A stretch of DNA of 20,440 nt, from positions 1 to 20,440 of the forward strand of contig CAZPMC010000041.1 of NCBI GenBank assembly GCA_964587755.1, written 5' to 3'. A program made the translations under genes and the position numbers. The notes beneath the pieces were generated by a model that saw nothing but the letters and a program-made list of their open reading frames with translations, made no database searches and had not been told where the DNA came from. Numbering within the stretch: position 1 is the first letter of the stretch; every line of letters begins with the position of its first letter. This document shows positions 8,520 through 15,841 of this stretch, one piece after another. The DNA comes from CAZPMC01 sp964587755. GTDB taxonomy: Bacteria > Bacillota > Clostridia > Acetivibrionales > DTU013.

Positions 8520-9371
8520 ATGTCGGTTGAAAAGCTTGTAAACTGGCTTTTTGAAACAGGAGCAGTCAGGGTTTGCCCTGAGAACAAACCATTTTGGTAT
8601 ACATCTGGTACAATAGGCCCTTATTACATAAATACTCACTTTTTGTACGGAAGTGAAAAGAAAGCATTAAAGCTGCTGGAATATATAGACGCTGTCAAGG
8701 CGGAAAAGCTTTCATGCCCGGCAAAGCTTATTGAGTCTATTGCCGGCAACTATGACTCAGACGCGATTTTCAAAGGCGTAATCGACTGTATGCTCCAGTT
8801 TATAAATGACAATATTGACTTAGACTCCGTTGATTATATTTCTGGAGGTGAAAGACGTGACTGGTTCTTTTCACTTATTATTGCCAAGCTTCTTAATAAG
8901 CCTCATATTGCGATTTACAAGAATTTAGAGACAGTTGTTACAAAGTCGGGCAAAACAAGCTTAATTGAGTCAATTAACGGCGCTAATGTCCTCCATATAG
9001 CAGATCTAATTACAGAAGCGTCAAGCTTCAAAAGGGCATGGATTCCTGCCATAAAGAATATCTGCGGTCAAATCACAAACAGTATTGCAGTAGTTGACAG
9101 ATTACAGGGCGGGGGTGAGCTTTTAGAGGATAATGATATCTGCTCCTTTTCCATGGTGAAAATCGATAAGGACTTTTTCGACAATGCACTTAAGCTGAAT
9201 CTTATCAACAAGGGGCAGCATGAAATGATTCTTGAATATACAAAAAATCCCCGCGAGTCCATGAGAAAATTCATAAAAGGGCATCCAGAGTTTTTGGAAA
9301 ATGCATTAATGGCTGATGATAAAACAAGGGAGAGGGCATTGCTCTGTATCGCCTCAAAAATCTATTCCTAG
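8520..9371 (+). CDS. Divergent orotate phosphoribosyltransferase-like protein
   Basis: A 283-residue protein that I read as a distant PyrE relative. Supporting it: WYTSGTIGPYYINT (27-40), placed and patterned like the N-terminal orotate loop of OPRT; ISGGERRDWFFSLIIAKLL followed by PHIAIYKN (108-135), resembling the OPRT stretch between the dimer loop and the RK residues; VLHIADLITEASSF (157-170) at the PRPP loop; and VVDRLQGGGELL (191-202), very close to the VVDREQGG segment of OPRT. The PRPP loop lacks the usual acidic pair and the TTG core (AD-L-ITEA here). A C-terminal extension of ~70 residues has no counterpart in standard PyrE (~210 residues). ATG 8520 is chosen because AGGAGG at 8505-8510 sits 9 bases upstream and inside the longer frame that begins at 8502. 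It is the last gene of the pyr run and may be the operon's PyrE or a non-catalytic relative. Confidence 0.65.
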   Translation: MSVEKLVNWLFETGAVRVCPENKPFWYTSGTIGPYYINTHFLYGSEKKALKLLEYIDAVKAEKLSCPAKLIESIAGNYDSDAIFKGVIDCMLQFINDNIDLDSVDYISGGERRDWFFSLIIAKLLNKPHIAIYKNLETVVTKSGKTSLIESINGANVLHIADLITEASSFKRAWIPAIKNICGQITNSIAVVDRLQGGGELLEDNDICSFSMVKIDKDFFDNALKLNLINKGQHEMILEYTKNPRESMRKFIKGHPEFLENALMADDKTRERALLCIASKIYS

Positions 9372-9400
9372 TTGGATTCCGAGGTGCCCGGCCCCTAACG

Positions 9401-10621
9401 CTAGGAAGCTTCTTGTTTTACAGCATCTGATTCTTTAATTTTTATAGCTGCTGGAAGCTGAATACCAGTTAGGAGGACAAACAGCAGCATAGGCCAGATT
9501 ACTGAGCTTAAGGCGATTTGAAGCACTTCGAAAAGATAGAGGAACAGTGCTCCGGATATTTGCCCCATCAACAGTATAACACCTAAAGAAGTGCCCTCTT
9601 GTACAGGATAAGCCACTTCCGCACCATGCTGGAAAAGTATGGGGGCGACACCCATTATTGAAAACCCGGCAATTCCTGCAATTCCAATAAGAAGAGTATA
9701 TTTGTCTACAAATGTTAACCCAAGATACAACGGTATTAGTAAAGCAATTGCGCCTATAAAAAACGGAGTCCTTTTTTTAATATTATCTGAAATAATGGGC
9801 AATACAACAGCTCCTGCTATACCGGCTACCACAAAAACAGCTCCGACAATACCTGCTTGGGCTGATGTTATGCCACGCGGGACGAGTATAGCTTCTATCA
9901 AAGTCAGCAGTGCATTAAATATACCCATGGATATAAAGCAAATAAATAATACCAGACTAAAGGCCTTGTTTGTAAAAAGCTTTTTCACAGAAGACACGCT
10001 CATGTCTTCTCTGGGAGAAATAGGCCCTGGAGGCGCTATAGCGGGCTTTTCCCTCGTGAAAGCTATTGCAATTATTGCAGAGATAATCCCAATGAAGGCA
10101 AAAATATAAAAGGTGTATTGTATTCCTGAGCTTTCAGCTAATATCGGCGCCACTACCATAGGTACGGCAAAGCCGATATACTGAGCCATAGTCAATACAC
10201 CGGCAGCAGTTGAGCGTTCTGACACAGGAAACCAGTTTGCTGGTACCTTTGTCGATATGTTCAAAAGAAACGGCTGTCCCATTGCAATAATAAACTGTGA
10301 AATAAGTACGGCTGTGAAATTATCCGCAAAAATTGCCCTGAACAGCCCAAAGACAGCAGTAATTGTCGCCCCGATAATTAGTGAATATCTGAAACCATAT
10401 TTATCAACTATCCAGGAAGCAGGCAGAGAAAACAAAATAAACATAATCATGTAGCTCATGGAAAACAGCGAAATGCTTAGGCTGGATACCCCGTAAAAGC
10501 TTTCTGCCATACTTGCAATCGGAGCCAGTGAAAGCCACATTATTTCTGTAGAGATAATAATAGGGACTATGGCAAGAATTATAACCCATCGATAGGGGGA
10601 GGGATTCCTTTTTTTTGACAT
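9401..10621 (-). CDS. MFS transporter
   Basis: A 406-residue integral membrane protein with about 12 hydrophobic segments, the normal size for the major facilitator superfamily. It shows the loop 2-3 signature in WIVDKYGFRYSL (about 70-81). After the fourth helix it has GQPFLLN followed by KVPANWFPVSER (about 115-136), a pattern I associate with the FLVCR-like and related MFS_1 groups; that sub-assignment is tentative. A break rich in Pro and Gly (EKPAIAPPGPISPRED, about 191-206) marks the central cytoplasmic loop. It is the third gene of the minus-strand operon, 12 bases after the aldolase gene, with AAGGGAG upstream of its ATG overlapping the aldolase stop. It probably imports the substrate of the locus. 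It ends convergently with the pyr operon, 29 bases away, and I see no clear terminator between them. Confidence 0.88.
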   Translation of the reverse strand: MSKKRNPSPYRWVIILAIVPIIISTEIMWLSLAPIASMAESFYGVSSLSISLFSMSYMIMFILFSLPASWIVDKYGFRYSLIIGATITAVFGLFRAIFADNFTAVLISQFIIAMGQPFLLNISTKVPANWFPVSERSTAAGVLTMAQYIGFAVPMVVAPILAESSGIQYTFYIFAFIGIISAIIAIAFTREKPAIAPPGPISPREDMSVSSVKKLFTNKAFSLVLFICFISMGIFNALLTLIEAILVPRGITSAQAGIVGAVFVVAGIAGAVVLPIISDNIKKRTPFFIGAIALLIPLYLGLTFVDKYTLLIGIAGIAGFSIMGVAPILFQHGAEVAYPVQEGTSLGVILLMGQISGALFLYLFEVLQIALSSVIWPMLLFVLLTGIQLPAAIKIKESDAVKQEAS

Positions 10622-10633
10622 ATTGACACTCCC

Positions 10634-11704
10634 TTATTTTTTATTAAATTGTTTTGAATATTTCTTTAAGTAAACAAATCTCATCAATTTACTCTCTATA
10701 GGATTTATGTATTTGATTTTGCCAAATAAGGATGCTGTTTTGTACGCAATTAAGTTTTTATCCAACACCATTGCCACAGCCTTAGCATCACCCAAAGAGC
10801 TACCGGCACAAAGTGCTCCATAGTCTTTTATTATCACTGCAGATGAGCTCTTTAACGCTGACAAAATTTCTTTTGTATTCCTCTCAACAATTTTCACTGA
10901 AGTTCCTGCAATTTGAGCGAAGTCATCCAGCAGGGGAAGAAGCCTCGATGTATTTGACTGTATTGAGTTTATATTCTGCGAGTTAGCATGAACAATGTAA
11001 TTAATATTTTTATTGCAATTAAAAATCTCACTAACCCCATGGAAAATATCAGCATTCTCTTGATGCATAGCGGCATGCTTGTCACGCTCAGTTATACCCA
11101 ATGTTTCAATTGGGCTTTCCAGGGACACACCGTTGTTTTTTGTGGCAATGAAGCTTTTGCAAGCAGCCTCCAGCTCATGAGCAGCAATAAAAGCTTCATC
11201 ATAATCCTCACCAAAGCATAAGGCACCGTGATGTTTCATTATGACAGCTTTTCCAGTTGAACTGCCAAGAGCTTTGGCAACATTGACCATTAGCTTCGAA
11301 GTCCCAGGAAGTGCATAGCCGGCGCAGATAACCTCCCCCCCCAATAGAGGAAATTCTGCTCTTGACACCTTAATGGAGGGGAGATTTGATGCGCTTATGG
11401 CAGATGCCATATTTTGATGGGTATGAATAACAAAGTTTACATTTGGATATTGCTTATATACGGTTGCGTGAACACCCTTTTCTGAGGAGGGTTTTATATC
11501 GGAGTCATAGCTCAAATCTGAGATGGAAACCTTGACAATCTCATCCTCCGTCAGTGACATATAGTCTCTGCCGCTCGGAGTAATTAAAAAATTACTGTCG
11601 CTTATACGGCAACTGACGTTCCCCCAGGTGCGGGCAATAAGGCCGGTTCTGACCAGTTCCTTTCCTGCAAGTATGACCTTTTCCTTAGCTTCCTGAATAG
11701 TCAT
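10634..11704 (-). CDS. Class II aldolase/adducin protein with a degenerate second aldolase-like half
   Basis: The first ~190 of 356 residues are a complete class II (zinc) aldolase of the fuculose/ribulose-phosphate type: GNVSCR (28-33), TPSGRDY (42-48), catalytic Glu75 in SSEKGVH, zinc ligands in IHTHQ (His94, His96) and KHHGALCFG (third ligand His159). Such enzymes cleave ketose 1-phosphates to dihydroxyacetone phosphate and an aldehyde, or epimerise or decarboxylate related compounds. Residues ~215-330 resemble the same domain with its metal site gone: YIVHANSQN replaces VIHTHQN and IIKDYGALCAG replaces IMKHHGALCFG. The start is ATG 11704, since AAGGAG at 11718-11713 lies 8 bases from it. 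The upstream GTG at 11713 would overlap the ribosome binding site. It sits between the aminotransferase and transporter genes with 12-23 base gaps. Confidence 0.85.
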   Translation of the reverse strand: MTIQEAKEKVILAGKELVRTGLIARTWGNVSCRISDSNFLITPSGRDYMSLTEDEIVKVSISDLSYDSDIKPSSEKGVHATVYKQYPNVNFVIHTHQNMASAISASNLPSIKVSRAEFPLLGGEVICAGYALPGTSKLMVNVAKALGSSTGKAVIMKHHGALCFGEDYDEAFIAAHELEAACKSFIATKNNGVSLESPIETLGITERDKHAAMHQENADIFHGVSEIFNCNKNINYIVHANSQNINSIQSNTSRLLPLLDDFAQIAGTSVKIVERNTKEILSALKSSSAVIIKDYGALCAGSSLGDAKAVAMVLDKNLIAYKTASLFGKIKYINPIESKLMRFVYLKKYSKQFNKK

Positions 11705-11727
11705 CTCAAACACTCCTTAGGATTCTA

Positions 11728-13209
11728 TTATTCACTGATTACTCCTACGTTTGCAAACACCCTGTCAAATCTCTCCAGTACATCGTCAATCATTTCATCA
11801 GTATATGCCGCACTTGTATATAGCCTGCTTCCTGCGAGAGTGACAATACCCTCTGCCATATACGCCGCGCCCATATGCTCCATTTCTTTCTTACGGGCAG
11901 AGGTTGCCTTTAATATAGCTGGAATAGTCCATGGCTTTGACCAGTTTATAGAAAAATGCATTGTACCGACAGTTTCAAGATGGCATATGGAGCCTTGATT
12001 GAATGCAACAAAGGGTAAATTGTATTTCTTGATCAGCTCTCTAAGTCCCTTTGTTAGCTTGTCACCTATCTGGCCGGCTTTCTGGGCTGCATTCGTGCTT
12101 GCTATTTCAGACAATGCATAATAACCTGCTACACAACTAAGGGGATTTGCCGCCATAGTTCCGCCAACAAGAGCTTTTTTATGCTTTTTACCGTCTGAAC
12201 CGATACCGGCAGAAAGATATTTCATATATTCACGCTTACCGCCTAAGCCACCTGCACCAGGATATCCACCGGCTACAGCCTTACCGAAAACAGTAAGATC
12301 AGGCGAAACACCGAAATATCCTTGTGCACCTGACATTCCAATCCTAAAACCCGTCACAACCTCATCAAATATCAATAGTGCGCCATATTTACGGCAAAGA
12401 GCTTCAACTCCCTTATTAAAATCCTTATCAAGCGGTCTTGTTCCGCTTTCCGGACCTACAGGCTCAATCATAACTGCAGCAGTTCCGCCCCTGAGCCTAT
12501 TGAGTTTTAGTTTTCTTTCAAGGTCGTTGAGGTCATTGGGGAAAAACTCCTGTGTGTTTTTAAAGCAGAAATGGGGTACCCCACTGGATTGGGTCCATTT
12601 TGAGCCGGGGACGCGAATTCCGTATGCCAGCTGGTCACTCCAGCCATGATATGCTCCCCCCATTTTTAGAATATATTTCTTCCTGGTAGCCAGTCTTGCA
12701 ACCCTGATAGCCGCCATACAAGCCTCTGTACCTGAGCCCAGCATTCTAAACATCTCTACAGTTTCAAAATTATCAGAAATCAGCTTGGCAAGCTTGTATT
12801 CATATTCATGAAACAAACCTGTTGACGGACCGCAAGTATTTAAAAGCTCTATAACTTTGCTGCGGACTTCAATTGGATTGCTTCCGAGGACAGTAGGTCC
12901 TCCGGCTTGAAGAAAGTCGTAATATTTATTACCGTCAATATCATAAAGGTAAGCTCCTTCTGCTTTAGTGAAAACCAGGGGGAAGGGGTAGTTAAATGCC
13001 AAATTGTGTTGAACACCGCCGGGGATAATTTCTTTTGCTTTTTCAATCATAGCCTTTGAATTTGAACATTTCTTTTCAAAATACTCGTCTACATAGGTTT
13101 TCAGAGCTTCAGGCTTAATGGAATAAATAGGCTTTTTGATAAGTACATCAAGCTCTTTTATTACTTCCTTCGCGTCGTGATATTCAGAAATGGCAAATCT
13201 GGTATCCAT
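11728..13209 (-). CDS. Class III PLP-dependent aminotransferase (glutamate-1-semialdehyde aminomutase-like)
   Basis: A 493-residue fold-type I PLP enzyme. Seen: GSGTEACMAAIRVAR (158-172) for cofactor phosphate, GGAYHGW (184-190), MIEPVGPESG (247-256), the pyridine-nitrogen Asp in FDEVVTGFR (281-289), Schiff-base Lys310 in TVFGKAVAGGYPGAG, and GGTMAANPL (349-357). The pattern is closest to the HemL-like branch of class III. It is longer than HemL (~430), has an N-terminal extension of about 55 residues, and shows MAANPL where HemL has LSGNPL. Its setting is catabolic, not tetrapyrrole synthesis, so I do not call it hemL. I chose ATG 13209: GGAGG stands just upstream of it, inside the longer frame beginning at 13227, which has no ribosome binding site. 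First gene of the minus-strand operon, with an operator and promoter directly upstream. Confidence 0.88.
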   Translation of the reverse strand: MDTRFAISEYHDAKEVIKELDVLIKKPIYSIKPEALKTYVDEYFEKKCSNSKAMIEKAKEIIPGGVQHNLAFNYPFPLVFTKAEGAYLYDIDGNKYYDFLQAGGPTVLGSNPIEVRSKVIELLNTCGPSTGLFHEYEYKLAKLISDNFETVEMFRMLGSGTEACMAAIRVARLATRKKYILKMGGAYHGWSDQLAYGIRVPGSKWTQSSGVPHFCFKNTQEFFPNDLNDLERKLKLNRLRGGTAAVMIEPVGPESGTRPLDKDFNKGVEALCRKYGALLIFDEVVTGFRIGMSGAQGYFGVSPDLTVFGKAVAGGYPGAGGLGGKREYMKYLSAGIGSDGKKHKKALVGGTMAANPLSCVAGYYALSEIASTNAAQKAGQIGDKLTKGLRELIKKYNLPFVAFNQGSICHLETVGTMHFSINWSKPWTIPAILKATSARKKEMEHMGAAYMAEGIVTLAGSRLYTSAAYTDEMIDDVLERFDRVFANVGVISE

Positions 13210-13280
13210 AAAACCTCCAGTCTTCATAATAAGCAGCCAGAGAACAGTGCTTATTATGACAAATATTTTATTAAAGGTAG

Positions 13281-13304
13281 GTGAGTGAATGAATGTTCAC
13301 TCAC
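13281..13304. promoter_or_regulatory. Operator palindrome O1 for the divergent TetR regulator
   Basis: GTGAGTGAA (13281-13289) and TTCACTCAC (13296-13304) form a 9-bp perfect inverted repeat around six bases. Within it, TGAATGA-ATGT-TCACTCA (13286-13303) matches the architecture of O2 (7-base arm, 4-base spacer, 7-base arm) with one arm mismatch. The shape resembles the TGAATGA-N4-TCATTCA sites of FadR-like TetR proteins. It lies just downstream of the -10 of the minus-strand promoter, so binding should block the aminotransferase operon. Confidence 0.8.
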
Positions 13305-13309
13305 TTATT

Positions 13310-13337
13310 AGTATATCATTTAAATGGTAAAAGTCAA
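13310..13337 (-). promoter_or_regulatory. Promoter of the aminotransferase-aldolase-MFS operon
   Basis: On the minus strand, TTGACT (13337-13332) and TATACT (13315-13310) are separated by 16 bases. Both hexamers are close to the vegetative sigma consensus. Transcription would begin within or at the edge of operator O1, about 95 bases before the aminotransferase start codon. Confidence 0.72.
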
Positions 13338-13357
13338 CAAATCAAACCAGAAAATTC

Positions 13358-13385
13358 TTGTATTATTTATTGAATGTGGTAAAAT
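13358..13385 (+). promoter_or_regulatory. Promoter of the tetR-kinase operon
   Basis: TTGTAT (13358-13363) and TAAAAT (13380-13385) are spaced by 16 bases. The -10 ends one base before operator O2, so the start site lies inside O2 and the regulator is expected to repress its own operon. Confidence 0.62.
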
Positions 13386-13386
13386 A

Positions 13387-13404
13387 TGAGTGAATACTCA
13401 CTCA
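13387..13404. promoter_or_regulatory. Operator palindrome O2 for the divergent TetR regulator
   Basis: TGAGTGA (13387-13393), ATAC, TCACTCA (13398-13404): a perfect 7-bp inverted repeat with a 4-base spacer, sharing its right arm exactly with O1. It sits between the plus-strand -10 and the tetR start codon, 35 bases upstream of the latter. Confidence 0.8.
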
Positions 13405-13439
13405 CCACAATGGTAATAAAACTGATTAAGAGGTGTTAA

Positions 13440-14093
13440 ATGAATAAAGATTATTATAATGACTCCTTTAAAAAAATATCGGAGGAAAAAAGACAAAAGA
13501 TATTATCTGTGGCAATTGACGAATTTTCAGAGCATGGCTTTGATAGCGCAAACATAAATAGTATTGCGCAAAAATCCGGCATTAGTGTAGGGTCTATATA
13601 TAAGTATTTTGATAATAAGGAGCATTTATTTTTAACGGTTGTCCATGTGGGCGTCGAAACGCTGAAAAATGTTCTAAATGAAATAATAGCCGAGGATGAC
13701 AATTTAGAAAACAGGATTGAAAAAATCATTCGAGCTATACAAAAGCATTCCCGTTCGCAAGTTTCACTTACAAAGCTTTACAATGAGATGGCTACAGAAA
13801 GCCGCTCAAACCTCGTATGGAAAATCTCTTCCGAGATGGAAAGTGCAACAGCCGGTCTTTACACTTCTTATATTGAAGAGGCGCAAAAGTCAGGAAAGGT
13901 ACGTCCTGATGCAGATCCGAGTCTTTTTGCGTTCTTTTTGGACAATTTGTTTATTTTACTTCAGTTTTCTTATTCCTGTGAGTATTATAAGCAGCGAATG
14001 AAGATATTTACAGGGGTAGATATATTCGATAAGGATGAGCTGGTTGTAGAGCAATTGATGAAATTTATAAAGGGTGCTTTCTTTATCAGTTAG
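13440..14093 (+). CDS. TetR/AcrR family transcriptional regulator
   Basis: A 217-residue DNA-binding repressor. The N-terminal TetR helix-turn-helix is clear at about residues 16-66: KRQKILSVAIDEFSEHGF, then NINSIAQKSGISVGSIYKYF and DNKEHLF. The rest is an all-helical ligand-binding and dimer domain with no motif that reveals its inducer. Length is typical. The ATG is preceded by AAGAGG at 13428-13433. The gene shares a divergent promoter region holding two matched palindromes, so it most likely represses both its own operon (with the FGGY kinase) and the minus-strand operon, with relief by the substrate or a phosphorylated or aldehyde intermediate. The kinase gene follows after 44 bases. Confidence 0.9.
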   Translation: MNKDYYNDSFKKISEEKRQKILSVAIDEFSEHGFDSANINSIAQKSGISVGSIYKYFDNKEHLFLTVVHVGVETLKNVLNEIIAEDDNLENRIEKIIRAIQKHSRSQVSLTKLYNEMATESRSNLVWKISSEMESATAGLYTSYIEEAQKSGKVRPDADPSLFAFFLDNLFILLQFSYSCEYYKQRMKIFTGVDIFDKDELVVEQLMKFIKGAFFIS

Positions 14094-14095
14094 GC

Positions 14096-14120
14096 TTTTA
14101 TATAGTCTTCTAATATAAAA
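14096..14120 (+). repeat. AT-only inverted repeat between tetR and the kinase gene
   Basis: TTTTATAT (14096-14103) and ATATAAAA (14113-14120) are perfect 8-base arms around nine bases. It starts 3 bases after the tetR stop. There is no GC in the stem and no U-tract directly after it, so it is not a convincing terminator. It might be a weak mRNA hairpin that affects the tetR to kinase expression ratio. Confidence 0.4.
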
Positions 14121-14137
14121 CATACGGAGGTCATAAC

Positions 14138-15739
14138 ATGTCAATTCATATTATTGCCTATGATGTAGGTACAACCGGTCTAAAAACATGTCTTTTTGAA
14201 ATTTCCGATACCATAAAGCTTATAGCTTCTGCTATGGAAAGCTATGAGCTTTTCGTTTTGGAAAACGGAGGAGTGGAGCAAGACCCTGACAGCTGGTGGA
14301 GAGCAATGTGCAATACAACAAAACGCCTGCTTGAGGAAAACAATATTTCAAAGGATATGATCGACGGAATTTCTTTTTGCTCCCAAATGCAAGGACTTGT
14401 TCTAGTGGATAAGGAAGGCAGGCCTGTCAGAAGGGCTATGAGCTACATGGACCAAAGAGCTGTCAGAGAGCTTAGGGAGAATATGGCGCATGGAATTCAA
14501 ATTGCAGGCACCAATGTTTTTAAGCTATTAAAATCTCTGAAAATAACAGGCGCTGTTGCAGCAAGTGTTAAGGACCCTGTATACAAATATAAATGGGTTG
14601 AGAATAATGAGCCCGAAGTATTCGCAAAAGTTCACAATTGGCTTGATGTTAAGGAGTTCTTAATTAACCAGTGCACTGGCGAGTTTATTATGACACCCGA
14701 CAGTGCTTTTTCTACATTGCTGTATGATTCGAGAAAGGGACATGAGGGCTTCAGCAAAGAAATGTGCGATATGCTGGGTGTTGATATGAAGCATCTTCCT
14801 AAAATTATAAATTGCTCAGATAAAGCAGGATATATTACTGAAAAAGCTAGCCTGTGTCTTCACTTGAATGAAGGTACTCCTGTTTTCGGGGGAGGAGGAG
14901 ATGCTTCGTTAATTGGCGTTGGTGCCGGAGCCGTCGAGATGGGTGATACACATATTTATTGTGGCACATCGGGATGGGTTTCAACTGTTGTTGAAAGCAG
15001 GTTAGTTGATACCTCATCAATGATAGCTGCAATAGTAGGTGCAGACTCAGATACATTTAATTATTTTGCAGAGCTGGAAACGGCGGGCAAATGTCTTGAA
15101 TGGGTTAAAGATCATCTTGCTTTGGACGAAATAGGGGTTTATCTTGAAAAGAAAAATGTTTATGATTCTCCGGAAGCTGTTTACACTAGTCTTTATGAAT
15201 ATATGATGTACTGTATAAAGGATGTCCCCCCAGGAAGCAACGGCATTATTTTTACTCCCTGGCTGCATGGAAACAGGTGCCCCTTTGAAGATTCCAACGC
15301 AAGAGGGATGTTCTTTAACATTAGCCTTGAAACAGGCAAGACAGAGCTTATTCATTCTGTTTTAGAGGGAGTATGCTATCATCTCAGATGGCAGTTAGAA
15401 TCCCAAGAAAAAAAAGTGAAAACATCTGAGGTTATACGCTTTGTTGGTGGCGGTGCACTAGCCCCTCTGACATGCCAAATACTTTCTGATATAATTGGCA
15501 GAAAAATAGAGACTGTGGCAAGTCCCCAAAATGTCGGGGCAGTAGGTGCTGCTTTGGTGGCAGCCAAAGGGTTGGGCTATATTGACTCACTGTCTGATGC
15601 AAAGAAGCTTATTGAAGTAACAAAATGCTATTTTCCTAACAAGGGAAATAAGGCTGTCTATGATAAATATTTTGATGTATTTAAATCATTATATAAAGAT
15701 AATAAAAAAAGCTTTGCTGCCCTTAATTCATCTGTATAA
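14138..15739 (+). CDS. FGGY-family carbohydrate kinase (xylulokinase-like)
   Basis: A 533-residue sugar kinase of the FGGY family (two actin-like domains). Seen: N-terminal phosphate loop AYDVGTTGLKT (7-17), GVEQDPDSWW, GISFCSQMQGLVLVD, a mid-protein segment NWLDVKEFLINQCTGEF, the catalytic Asp255 in FGGGGDASLIGVGAG, and the adenosine motif FVGGGALAPLTCQIL (435-449) followed by NVGAVGAALVAA. The usual length of xylulokinases is ~500. FGGY kinases act on ketoses, polyols or lactones such as xylulose, ribulose, fuculose, rhamnulose, glycerol or erythritol. The exact substrate cannot be assigned. CGGAGG at 14125-14130 precedes the ATG. Pairing with the divergent class II aldolase suggests a kinase-then-aldolase route. 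No isomerase or dehydrogenase gene is adjacent, so the kinase substrate may be imported directly or made elsewhere. Confidence 0.88.
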   Translation: MSIHIIAYDVGTTGLKTCLFEISDTIKLIASAMESYELFVLENGGVEQDPDSWWRAMCNTTKRLLEENNISKDMIDGISFCSQMQGLVLVDKEGRPVRRAMSYMDQRAVRELRENMAHGIQIAGTNVFKLLKSLKITGAVAASVKDPVYKYKWVENNEPEVFAKVHNWLDVKEFLINQCTGEFIMTPDSAFSTLLYDSRKGHEGFSKEMCDMLGVDMKHLPKIINCSDKAGYITEKASLCLHLNEGTPVFGGGGDASLIGVGAGAVEMGDTHIYCGTSGWVSTVVESRLVDTSSMIAAIVGADSDTFNYFAELETAGKCLEWVKDHLALDEIGVYLEKKNVYDSPEAVYTSLYEYMMYCIKDVPPGSNGIIFTPWLHGNRCPFEDSNARGMFFNISLETGKTELIHSVLEGVCYHLRWQLESQEKKVKTSEVIRFVGGGALAPLTCQILSDIIGRKIETVASPQNVGAVGAALVAAKGLGYIDSLSDAKKLIEVTKCYFPNKGNKAVYDKYFDVFKSLYKDNKKSFAALNSSV

Positions 15740-15776
15740 TGTAAAACTAGTAATTTTTTTAAGTAAATACAATATA

Positions 15777-15805
15777 TTGTAATTGACCAAACTAATAGCT
15801 ATAAT
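15777..15805 (+). promoter_or_regulatory. Promoter upstream of the DUF975 gene
   Basis: TTGTAA (15777-15782) and a perfect TATAAT (15800-15805) are separated by 17 bases, 36 bases before the DUF975 start codon. A second TATAAT at 15811-15816 has no well-spaced -35. Confidence 0.55.
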
Positions 15806-15841
15806 ATTAGTATAATTTATAAAGGGGGTTGAACTGTTATT

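Noticed and set aside
9372..9420. Possible bidirectional terminator between the convergent pyr and MFS operons
   Set aside because: GAAGCTTC has no loop, and the GC-rich GGTGCCCGGCCCC stretch gives no stable stem followed by a T-run on either strand.
9639..10109. 156-residue plus-strand open frame opposite the MFS gene
   Set aside because: Mirror frame of membrane helices, with low-complexity Ile/Ala/Pro composition; the minus-strand MFS protein fully explains the region.
11728..13209. Calling the aminotransferase hemL
   Set aside because: N-terminal extension, altered NPL motif and catabolic neighbours do not support tetrapyrrole synthesis.
13717..14001. 94-residue plus-strand frame inside tetR
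   Set aside because: It overlaps the TetR coding frame throughout and has no ribosome binding site or known motif.
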